Source: Trichaptum fuscoviolaceum
Lineage: Eukaryota; Basidiomycota; Agaricomycetes; Hymenochaetales; Trichaptaceae
NCBI GenBank assembly: GCA_910574455.1
Contig: CAJSYZ010000004.1
Coordinates: 868,001-932,000 of the forward strand
Reading direction: 5' to 3'
Length of the DNA stretch: 64,000 bases
The notes under the pieces were generated by a model that worked only from the letters and a program-made list of their open reading frames with translations, was not told the origin of the DNA and searched no databases. Each line of letters starts with the position of its first letter. The first letter of the stretch is position 1. This document shows, in pieces, positions 44,001-54,530 of the stretch. Position numbers and translations under genes: made by a program.

Positions 44001-47000
44001 ATGCAAGACATCAAGTACACGCACAAAAACGCCACATATTCAGACACGGAGGCCTCGCAGAAGTCGTCGGATAACGAAGGTCAGCCGCCGAAGGTGATAG
44101 AATGCTCATCTCCATCCTTCGGCATTTAAGACTAATGCATCTGTAAAAGAAACCGAGGATAGACAATAAAGATGCGCATGATCCATCGAAAGAGACAGAG
44201 GTATGTCATCTCTACGCAAGCAGTTTAATCGTGTCGGAAGCTAAATGGCATTTTTGAAGGAGCCAAGCAGTCCAACGGTACAGGCTAGTGCAAGAAAAGC
44301 TCAGAAGTATGTTAAGATAAAGGAGACCGTAAGGAGACATGTTCAAACTGACGTCCTGAATCACGTATTGACATCCTGAAATGAATGTTAGCCTCAACAG
44401 CGAAAGGAAAATGCGATACGGAATGCGAAGAGGACACCAGGGCCTAAAGGAGATCCTATGGCAGGCTTCAGACCCGCTACTCAGCCTTCACCACATCCAC
44501 ACCGCCCCACCAAAAATGTGCCAAAATATTATTTATCTCCCAGACGTTCGGTAAAGATTAAGGCGGGTGGGATGGGTGTCTTCGGGTTGTTGAATGTAGA
44601 CCTCAGTCACACTCCAAAGAAGGTGTCTGGAGTACCTGAGATTCACTACTATGCCGATGATGGTTGGCGATACATTGGGCATCATACAACTAATTATCTC
44701 TTCCGCTTCTTCGATAATCAGGTAGGGATTCATTCATCGCATGGATAACGCGAATCCATCTTCAGGACTAATCCACTCTCAACAGAAGAACGATTACACC
44801 CCTCATACGTATCAGGTGGACAACAATGCAGTGGATGTTTCTTTCGTGGGTCATCCTATGGACAGACCGAAAGACATCCGTGCGAGATCCTTTTTCGTTC
44901 AGCGACGAGGAGAGGATCCGGTGGATCCGAAGGACGATCGTGTAGTCTTCAGAGTCGTCCTGCGCTGCGCGAAGAATTGTACTCCTGCCGAGGATGACTA
45001 TGAATGCACAATAGGTAAAGGGGTTTCCACCGACGAAGAGGACGAAGAAGAGCATATGGATGAAGAAGACCAGTTGTTACCTAGGGAAAGGAACAAAAGA
45101 CAGCGGCCGAGGAGAAAGTGCAATGTCAAGATGCATGTAAGTCCTAGTCCTTCAGCCACTGGACCGCTAACTCAAAACCAAAAAAAGGTGGAGATTAATG
45201 CGGACGATCTTGGTCACGCTCACATATTCATGCAGCACACCCATGGCCACGTGAAAGACTTACGCGATCTTAGGCCGTCTCATTACATTCGACAAGGTAT
45301 AAAAGAATTAGTGACACTTCACGGACACACGACCTCACAAATTAAGAAAGGTTAGTGATGTACTGGTATTGGGAATACATCTGACTTCAAGCTGTTTCCT
45401 ATCATAGTGATTCCCAAATTATACATGCATGCCCTCACACCCCGATATCGACAGCACACAGCAAAGGAAGTTGAATATATTGTTCAACAATGCCGCAGAG
45501 CAGAACGAATGGATAATGACCCCTTGAGGAGCATTGGAGTATTTGCCGAAGCCAACCCGGACTCAGTATTTGCGTACGTGCAGCATGTGATTATGTTTTA
45601 AGCCACGCCTTACCGTTAACTAGATATGAGAATGAAACTGAAAGCGGGGATGGCCAATTTCGGACCGGTCTGAAGGACAAATTTTCGACGCAATCGCTTA
45701 TATTGAATGCGCGCAAGCGCGGATGTGGACTTGACTCGAGCTATAGACACAAGAACGAGAACAGAGCTCCCGTGACACTCTTGACGACTTTAAACAAGCA
45801 AAAACACATGGTACCAGGTACGGGATCCGGGTAGTCCATAATAATACAATAACTGACATACTATTGGAGGCACCGTATACTTGTCCAGTGATATTCGGAC
45901 GGATACCGTTGAAAAGTTCTTGAGGGAGACATGTGAAGTCGTGAAAGCAGAAGCCGAGGCTTTGTGCAATGGTAAGTAATATGACCTCAATCTTGTCGTC
46001 TCTTCTCTCAAAGTCTGCCATCGTTTTCAGGCACAAGTACAGTACACGAAGGACACCTTGGCTCGAAGACGGAGCTGCTGGAAGAGGCTGCACGTATCGT
46101 GAAGGATAATGAATTCAAGCCGAAGTTCATCATGATTGATAAATCGAAAGCAAATAGAGATGGTATATTGAGAGGTAAGCCACAAGTCTCAGTCACTTAT
46201 TAGCAAAATAATGACCTTTGCTTCATTAGTATGGCCGGACATGACCATTCGCATCTGTCAATTCCATGTCATTCAGGTAAGTGCAAGTACATGACGGAAT
46301 TGTCTGTAGATCATGACATCGTCGCAGGCAATTCTACGCTGGGATAGAGATGAAGGAACTGATCGACAAACGCGGCCAACTCTGAATAAGTATCGCAAAA
46401 ATATGATGTTCTGGGCTCTGAGAGAGCTACAGCGATGCGCACACATGTCGGACTGGAATACGAAGAAGACTGAGTTCGCAGACCGAATTAGACGCATTAT
46501 GGATGGCGGAACAAGCCTGCAATCGGACGTTATGGCGTATTTTGAAGCAAACTGGTTCACGAAGGAATGGCTAAGTGAGTAGAGCAGTAATTTCTAAGTG
46601 CGAAACGCTGATCAGTAACATATCAAAAAGATTATTGGACGGACATGGGCTTACCACCAGGTACATATCGCGATGACGGCCTTTCGACTAACAATTATAT
46701 AGAGCGAGCCTTCAAGACATTTGACCAGGTCTTCCTACGCAGTAGGGCTAACAAGTCGTAAGTGGTTAACTAAAAAGTCGTCAAATGTTACTGATCCTGT
46801 GTGAATAGTATATATCGTCTGGTGCTGATATTTGTTAATGATTGGTTCCCCTATTACGCCCACTGGGAACCGAAAGGCAAGTCAACGGATAGAGCACAGG
46901 AAGAAGTGAGGGCACTCGGCTATCGTATTTGGAGCATTCCTGGAGCTGTAACTCGAGATGAAGAGACAGGCGATTATATTGTGATTGCTAGTCCTTAGGA

Positions 47001-50000
47001 AAGGTTGAAGAAGTTTTGGATGCATATATTATACTTAATTAACAAAAAATCGGATGTATATGCTGCTTGACTAACTATGTGAATTAATATGAACGTCGTA
47101 AGTCAACAAATGTGACCAGTTGTCGAGAAACAGGGAGCCGAACGGTGGTCGGATTATGCCGGAAGCAAATTTTTCGTAGTAAACAAGTTAGAGAACTTAA
47201 GTGCTAAGGACACTGGAGAAAATTGTTCTGTGTGCAACACCTTTGACTTCCCTAACATGTCTTTAGATGAAGAGGAAAGACGCCAGGCACTCAGGCTGAA
47301 GCTTGAACATGAAAAGCACGTATGCCCCTGCGCGAGATTCACACAGACGGGAAAAAGATGTGAGCATATATATGCGAAGGATTGTCTAGAAAAATACGGT
47401 CCTGTGGAGAGTTACCTTAGTAAGTCGTCGTATATCCGTACTAGTGGCGTACATACTGATTAGATTTGTCGCATTAGAAGCTGAAACGGCGAGACCGAAA
47501 CGCAGGCAGCAACGCGATGCTTATGTTGTGCCAGAGAACGAAAACGAGTCGGATGACGTACAATCATCGGAAGACTCGGAAGGGAAGAAAGGGAAGAAAA
47601 GGAAGAAAGGGAAGAAAGGGAAGACGATAATCGGAACAGAGAATATGAGGTGGAAAGGCCAACCCCCGAAAGATTCGAACATAGACAAGGACACTGAAAG
47701 CATTGAGGCATTCTTGATGGAAAAGACTGGGCCATTTCCTACGATACTGGGACCGGAGGAGAGAAAAAAGCTTAAGGATAAAGAGACGGAAGTCGAGAGT
47801 GAGGATAATGATGACACTGGGAGAGACGTAGACATCTCTCAGGTAGATCATTTCAAGGCACTTGTCGAACCCAAAGGTAAGCTGGAATGTAGTTGTGCAG
47901 TGTTACACCTATTCATGGATTGATATGTTACAGGCGGAACGAACCTGAAAGGTGTGGAGGATCCAGACCGGGCAGGCAAGGAAGGAGAGGTTGATTCAGA
48001 TCGCCAGAAGGAAGCCAGAGAGGATGAAAATGGATTCCAGAGAGGTATGTCGCAGATGATCCATATAAGGCACGCTTTCGTTGACTGACGCGGGTGATAT
48101 GTAGTGAAACCGAGTGCCGGACGACCTGCAGCGACTACTCCCTTGCACAACCGAAAGAAAGCCAGCGACAAAGATCTCTTAGACGATGTGGACTGTGGAA
48201 ATTCGAAGAAACCTATGCACTCCAAGAAGCGAAAAGGAAAGGATAAAGTCGTCTTCAATCAGAAGCCCGGACCTCGACCCAAACCAAAGGGTAGTCTACT
48301 ACCGGCAATGAACCCCGAGGATAGGAAAGAAGCAAAGAAGCTCATTGCAGAGTTTGCCAAAGTCAAGCAAGACAGTGACAAAAGAGAGGTACGAAGGGCA
48401 AAATGCCGTGTTGTGTTCATGTGTCAATTAACTAACATCTTTCTGTTTAGACATTGGAGACAATCAACAACGATGTCGTCGTCACACAGGGAGCATTCGA
48501 CAATGAGGATTTGGCCATATCACAAGGCCGGTACCGGGAATTATGGTCCAACCCAAATTACTTAATGCGCGAAGACGAATTAGACCACTGTTTACATCCT
48601 ATACTTCACGCCCTGTCGAGAACATGCCAACTTCGTACAATTTTTGTTCCCCATAACCACTCATCATTTGCCACGCAGATCGACGCGGCGGATTGGTCGG
48701 TGGTAAATGACGAATTTCCGATAAAGCCCGATGGTTCGGTGAGTACAAAGACGTTGTTGGGTATGGATATCTCAAGCTGATGTTCTATACAGGATGCATT
48801 CCCTCGAGATGGTGCTCTGGCTCATTGTTGGAACCTTAGTACAGCCCAGACCCTCGAGAAGGCGGTCGTTTTTCATCACGATCAGCAACGCACCCATTGG
48901 ATTATCTACTTTCACGACTATAGGAAACAGCAATTCAAGGCATTCGATTCAATGAATGTCGCCAACCGCACCAACGCACGTGGACCAAAGCTCATCACTA
49001 GTTTCTTCCACACTGTCAATGGTGCGCGACTGGAAAAGGTAAGTAGTCAATAGTCAATAAATGATCAGTAATTGCTCATGATTCACCTCACCCTGTTAAT
49101 TAGCCTTTGGATGGACCTCTGATGAACTACCCATATGTGCCATTGGGTGTACAAGTTGATGGTAGTTCCTGCGGGTTCTGGGCAGCCACGATTGCCCTGC
49201 TGTTAGCGTTCTCCATCAATGTGGAAGCGAATTCCGTGAAGAGAAAACTGGTCGAGTTAGGACCTACTGGCATCAAGGAATTCTGGATCTCTGCCGCATC
49301 GTCCTTCCGTTCCAGTAAGACAGAAGGCCTAGATCGACAAACTTTAGAGGCGTTCCTGTCTCAGTTCAAGGGGAAAGGCATGAAGAATGAATGGTCAAAT
49401 AAGCTAGGTGCAAAAGAATGCGTAAGTGAAATCATTGAGACATTGGATTGTTCTCATTTCATGCATGTTAGGTTGCTATTCGGCCCGATTATATAGATTG
49501 CATCCAGTCCAAAGAGGATATGGATCCTTCAATGCATCCTAATGATACTCGCCTCGAAGGTAAGCACTGACATGGATCCATAATATAGTTAATGATCTGA
49601 TCTAACCGTGTTCCATCAGATCTTCATTCAGATCATGCGACAGCTATGCCTGAAGATGGACAAGAAGATGATAAGACAGGAACCGGTCAGAATAAGCAAG
49701 ATGGAGTGGATCTTAATGTTCAACCAGTAGCGATGGAGATAGACGAAGAACAGGACAAAGACAAAGACAACGTTGCAGATGCAGATGAAGGCGAAGGAGA
49801 CGAAGGCGAAGGCGAAGGAGATGAAGGCGAGGGAGACGAAGGCGAAGGCGAAGGAGATGACGAAATTGGAACTGCTCCTAACAATGTCGATCGGAATGGT
49901 TCACCACTAGCTACAGACGATGTTGCTACGCCAAGTCTTCCGGAAGTTCCTGCCGCAGGGGTTGTTGCTCAAAATGGAGAGTCTTCGGTGCCAGACGCGA

Positions 50001-51185
50001 TGGATGTCGATGACATACCCAGTAGTGGGGCGAGTGAGTTAACTCCTGTCCCAGAGGAATCAGCAATGTGTTCGAGTGATGACCGCGCAACTCCTGTCCA
50101 AGACGAAGAGGATAAAACGTTACAGGAGGTGATAATGTCGTTGCAATGGACCATGGTATCTGCACGCCAGGAGAGGACTTTATTAAAGGCTGAGGTGAGT
50201 GCTTCCTGCCCTTTAATGTCCAGGATCACGAGCTAATGGATATACAGTACAAGCAGGACCTGGAATTGTTCCGCAAAGGACATAGTCTGGAAGCTGGGAT
50301 GGCGGTGATAGAGAGAGAGCATCTGGAGCGCCTCCAGCCACCCAGTTGGTTTGACGACAATCTAGTAAATGCAGTGGTTCACGCAATTCAAAAATCGTAC
50401 GTGGACCAACACCTTGGCACTGCATTTGTGATTAACCTCCATCTTGTAGGACGAAGCGCCCCAAGGATGTTTTTATTGCACATACCTTCTTTCTCAACTC
50501 TATCAAAGGGAAGGCTGATCAACGACTTAAGAAGGATCCTCTGCTAATGGTGAGTTGCACTTTAATATGAAGAGACTTATGAACTGTGTACATTTGACAA
50601 ATCGATAGATTTCATTATCTGACATGTCATCTCTCGTTCTCCCAATGCATGTCAATAATGACCACTGGATTGTCGCTTGTATCGTTTTCGAAAAAACAAC
50701 TATTGAGGTTTACGATAGTCTTTCATCAGCAAAAGCGTCTGACAAGACATACTCCACGTATCTTAACGTGGGTGGCACATATTCCATTGCATTACACACT
50801 GAATGAAAGACTTCCCGGTTCTATAGCAAATTATTTCCTGGTTGGAACGCAAGTCGAGAGAAGAAAAGCAGAAGTTTGTACGCTCAAAATGGAAAACGAA
50901 GATGCAAGACAATGTAAGCTGAAACTCTACCCTACGCAACTATCCCATGCTAACGAGGCAATCAAGGTTCCTCGTCAGACAAACGGACATGATTGCGGTG
51001 CATTCTCGTGCATATTCATGATTTGCTTGGTGTTTTTCGGGTCTCTGCAGGCTCAACCAAGCAAAAGTCTCATCAAGCTCATTGAGGCCGACTCAGAAAG
51101 TGTACGCTTGGGTTTACTTTTCCGGATAATCCAGAAGGCAGGGTCTATGGTGAGTATTGCAAAGAGAGGAAGGAAAAGATACTAG
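44001..51185 (+). CDS. MULE transposase fused to SWIM zinc finger and two Ulp1/C48 protease domains
   Basis: Spliced by eye from about 27 exons to roughly 1,870 residues. ATG 44001 opens MQDIKYTHKNATYSD and a basic PPKKPRIDNK (possible NLS). The DDE core follows: first Asp in GCGLDSSYRHKNENRAPVT (about residue 440), GTVYLSSDIRTDTVEKFL, second Asp in KFIMIDKSKANRDGILRVWP, the CxxH motif RICQFHVIQAILRW, and Glu in LSTNNYIERAFKTFDQ (about residue 670). A SWIM finger VCPCARFTQTGKRCEHIYA follows (47320-47380), then Lys/Glu-rich linkers. Ulp1 domain 1: HWIIYFHDYRKQQFKAFDSM with VDGSSCGFWAATIALLL. An acidic Glu/Gly/Asp linker follows. Ulp1 domain 2: HWIVACIVFEKTTIEVYDSL with RQTNGHDCGAFSCIFM. Both have the His, Asp and Cys expected of C48 peptidases. 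The weakest join is 46993-47119: a TAG at 46996 is removed only by a GTCCTT donor, so two genes remain possible. Confidence 0.82.
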
Positions 51186-51397
51186 TAGCCGACACTCCTA
51201 ATGATCTACTTGTATCCGTAATTCATTGTGATGAGTGCTTAAGTCTAATTTCATTCCTTTTCACTCAGTCCTTGGAGGAAGTGTTCATTTTTCACATATG
51301 ATACAATGTAAAAGGTGAGAGTTTCTGTAGGGAATGTGAGGGTATACTATTTACACAATTTAAAAAGGTCTGAGTGGAATAGTCCATCTACTACCCA

Positions 51398-51849
51398 CTA
51401 ACGGGGGTGATCAATCTTTGCCAAAAACTCCGCACAGACACTTGCAAGCTTCTCCGCCTCCCTCTTGGCCTCCCATTCCCTCTCCTCCTGCCCATCCGTC
51501 GTGACTTCCCGTACCGCAATGACGGTGTACTCGGCAATGACTACCTCGAGTACCATTGTTATGCTGGCCAATCGCTCAGCAACGACGTGAGGATTGCGCG
51601 GTCGTTCTATCAAGATATTAGACTCCAATTATGTGTTTATGGACGGAGAAGACATACCCTCAACGAGCATCTTCCCGGCCCAATCCTCTGGGAAACGAGC
51701 TCGAAAAAGCGCGACCACGCGGTCGAGCAGTCTCGCAAAAAGCCTGTAAGTGTATGCAATATTTACGAATCAGAATCTTTCTAATGAAAATCAGTGGTTG
51801 TACGTAGCACGTACCGTCTCAATCTGCAGGGAAGTTTGCCGTAACGCAT
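51398..51849 (-). CDS. Small helical protein of the transposon, function unknown
   Basis: About 115-120 residues in three exons. ATG 51849 gives MRYGKLPCRLRR; a GTACGT..ACAG intron then joins LFARLLDRVVALFRARFPED. A second intron (GTATGTC..GATAG) joins ERPRNPHVVAERLASITMVL and the helical, charged tail EEREWEAKREAEKLASVC to TAG 51398. All joins are in phase. The protein is rich in Arg, Glu and Ala and likely helical; the N-terminus is basic. No known domain. It is convergent with the transposase gene (213 bp between stops), within the giant MULE. Confidence 0.6.
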
Positions 51850-53252
51850 GGTGAGACGACAATTGGGGATGGGGAAAGAGAGGTGAAAACAGCAGGCCGT
51901 AAATTGCCGACGGAGACGGAAGCAAATGATGCTACTCGGCTCCGGTAAGCAAGCTTCCGTACATCCGATGATCACGTGGTGCGTGCGAACTGAAAAGATA
52001 ATACTATACAGCATATGACCCTTGTGGGATGCTTACGTTTGCGTATTACATGTAGCGGCTTACTCAGTTCACGAGCTTGATTTGTCTAAGTCATCTAATG
52101 GACTTTAAAAAAAAAAACTTCTACAACGCAGTATGTGGTATTCATTTCTATCTGCATGTTCCAGTGGCTTACATATATTGGACCTAGGTAACCTATCTGA
52201 TGGACAATGGTATAACCTGGTAACTGCATTCAATTCTTATATTTCCTTTCATGATATTCATGTCAAGATGACCATGGCAGATTTCTATTCAGATACGGAG
52301 CTTCCTTTGTTCCTTGTGAAATACCTGATGACAGATGTCATTGGAAGGACTTCGAAGAACTACCACGACTCGTGACAAGCGGGAGCTCGTGTACTTCACG
52401 CGTGAAACTGCGTCGCATTTCTTCACCATCGACCACAACAACAAAGACGACTCCGCGCCTCAAGACAGCGGCGACGCACAATGAAGACGCGAATATTCAT
52501 AAGAACGCAAGATGAAGACCCATTTATCAATGCCTAGCGGACGCTACCCGCTCCAACAAAGCCATTCGGACGAGGCCTTATTCGCGCCACCCAACTTACT
52601 GCTCGAGGCCTTGCGGACGCTACCAAGCAGAGCCACCTGCTATATCAAAGCTCATTGGTGTGTAACAGAAGTAAGGTGAGTATTGCAATTGAATGTCTAT
52701 TTACATGGGTGACACTATGTATGGAGACCTTCGGTCGGTTTAGTTTTCCTTGTGGGTTTGTCAAGGTTTCTCCTTGTCAGAGGCTGCGTCTCCCTTCGGT
52801 CATGGGCTTGACTCGTTGGTCCCTCGGCAACCCAAGACGCTCTAGAGCAAGGACCTTTTCAGCGAGCTCCAGGGTGGCTTCTCCCACAATAACCTGCCAG
52901 CCCAATTTTCCACTCTTGCATCCTTCGAGGAAGCCTTTCTCTTTAGATTATCGACGACGGACAGGAGCGAGCGGGAGCGCAGGAACACCTTCTCAGGCTG
53001 TCGTGCCTATGGTGTGACACCTACGTGGTATTCTGGGTAAGGCTGGATGAAGGCAAGTCAACTGTGTTCTCGCTGGTCGAGGCTCGCAACGACAAAACTG
53101 GACATTTGTCATCTTTTACCTGTCCAAGGCTCTTAGAGACTTTGGGAACTACACATCTATAAATTATCTAGTGTTATATGTTCGTCTCACTCACCATTGA
53201 AATCAAGATATTCTTCTTCCAATGGTTTCCGGGCCTCCCTTCTCAAAGCAAA
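51850..53252. other. Transposon interior, no gene called
   Basis: About 1.4 kb between the small helical gene and the helicase fragment. An 80-codon ORF (52133-52375) and scattered open segments near 52380-52500 and 52650-53020 look like diverged coding DNA, but no family motif could be recognised and frames break often. Confidence 0.35.
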
Positions 53253-53435
53253 TTAAGGCCTTGTTCTGGTCCTCGCGCAGTTCGGCAAGAGGAAGCAAAT
53301 AATTTCATTGATTTCACCGATAACCAGACCTTCATTGCCTATAGAAGTAGAGACCATGAGATTAAATTCGCCTGCCTTGCATTTCTGAATTGCCCGAACG
53401 AGATGATCAGCACCTGAGAGTACCAAAGACTTCAA
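53253..53435 (-). pseudogene. Fragment of a FANCM/MPH1-like DEAH helicase (C-terminal helicase domain)
   Basis: Minus strand: AIQKCKAGEFNLMVSTSIGN followed by EGLVIGEINEIICF. This matches the stretch where FANCM/MPH1 helicases have K.[26 protein letters not shown] (motifs IV-V). The Asp of EGLDIG is Val here and the QR.GR.GR motif VI does not follow, so only about 45 recognisable codons remain. It sits just inside the right end of the giant MULE and is probably captured host sequence or the remains of an old insertion. Confidence 0.6.
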
Positions 53436-53610
53436 TACAAACCAATATCAAGACCTTGCTTTCACCTTCTATTGGTTCCCCTCTCATGATTGCAGCAGCA
53501 GCGGACAGTGACTGTATAAGAGGGCTATAAGACACAGAAATGACAAAAATCAAATCTACCAAATGACTGATTCACCTTGCTCAATTTGCAAGAGCTGTGT
53601 CAAATCTCCT

Positions 53611-54518
53611 TTAAATAAGCTTTCGATTCGTGGTAGTTTCGTACTGAACGGACCAGTAATTGGAGAGTTATAGCATATTCTGTCTTGGCTGTTCTGGTAA
53701 GGTTGACTTCGAATACTTTCAGGGTAACTTATATTTCTTGTAGGTTGAGTTACATTACTTGCCTGGGCTGACTTCGAATACCATCTGGGTGGCTTGCTAT
53801 ACTTTCAGGTTGACTTGCATTACTTTTCGAGGCTGACTTCAAATACTTTCTGGGTGACTTCGCATACTTGCAGGTTGCCTTGCATTACTTTGGTGGGCGG
53901 ACTTCGAATACTTTCTGGGTGACTTGAAATTATTGCAGGCTGACTTGCATTACTTTTCGAGGCTAACTTCGAATACTTTTGGGTTGCCTTATATTTCATG
54001 CAGGTTGACTTGGATTACTTTACAAGGCTGGTTTCAATTACTTTCATGGTGTCTTATATTACTTTGCAGGCTGACTTGCATTACTTTTCGAGGCTAACTT
54101 CGAATACTTTTGGGTTGCCTTATATTTCATGCAGGTTGACTTGGATTACTTTACGAGGCTGGTTTCAATTACTTTCATGGTGTCTTATATTACTTTGCTT
54201 GGTTGTCTTCCATTTCTTTTAGGCCATCCTATATTTCTTCCCGAGGTTGATGTCGAATACATACCCCGGTTGACTTGCATATTATGAAAGGCTGACTTAC
54301 AATTCTAATTAAGTTGATTCCGAATTCTGACAAATGTTGACTTCCATTTCAAAATAGGCTGATTCCGAAATCTTACAAATGATGACTTCGAATTCTGAAA
54401 TTGTTGACTTACATTTCAGAAAGGTTGAAATACATTAAATACAGGTTGTCTTCATTTCTCACGGTTGACCCCATTTATGGTGGGTTGACTTCATTACATT
54501 TAGGGCAGACTCCCATTT
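53611..54518 (-). repeat. Right terminal inverted repeat of the giant MULE (satellite-like)
   Basis: Reverse complement of the left end: the unique inner part (53618-53642, and ATAGCATATTCTGTC at 53670-53684) and then about 0.8 kb of repeats with GGTTGACTT or GGCTGACTT plus GCATTACTT and GAATACTTT. An about 120-bp unit is duplicated almost exactly around 53925-54190. The terminal AGGGCAGACTCCCATTTT is at 54502-54519. The array is shorter and arranged differently from the left one, so the two ends have evolved by separate expansions. Confidence 0.85.
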
Positions 54519-54530
54519 TGCAAGCTTTAT
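54519..54530. repeat. Right copy of 12-bp target-site duplication
   Basis: TGCAAGCTTTAT, identical to 32582-32593, immediately after the right inverted end. Confidence 0.85.

Larger units (their letters stand above)
32594..54518. mobile_element. Giant Mutator-like element (MULE), about 21.9 kb
   Basis: Both ends carry AAAATRGGAGTCTGCCCT in inverted orientation (32596-32613 and 54502-54519, one mismatch). Degenerate satellite follows, then a unique inner part: 33661-33685 pairs with 53618-53642 at 24 of 25 positions. The 12-bp direct repeat TGCAAGCTTTAT flanks the whole. Inside lie a MULE transposase with SWIM and two Ulp1 domains, a Cys-rich zinc-binding protein, a large family protein, two small genes on the other strand, and gene fragments. 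Autonomous MULEs are usually only a few kb, so the length, the about 1-kb satellite ends and the cargo are unusual. The main gene can be spliced almost completely, so the element may be recently active. Confidence 0.88.

Noticed and set aside
32594..54518. KDZ (Kyakuja-Dileera-Zisupton) transposon
   Set aside because: Ulp1 domains in a fungal element first suggested KDZ, but the transposase has MULE features (CxxH between the second Asp and the Glu, SWIM finger), and neither KDZ CxC domains nor a TET/JBP gene was found.
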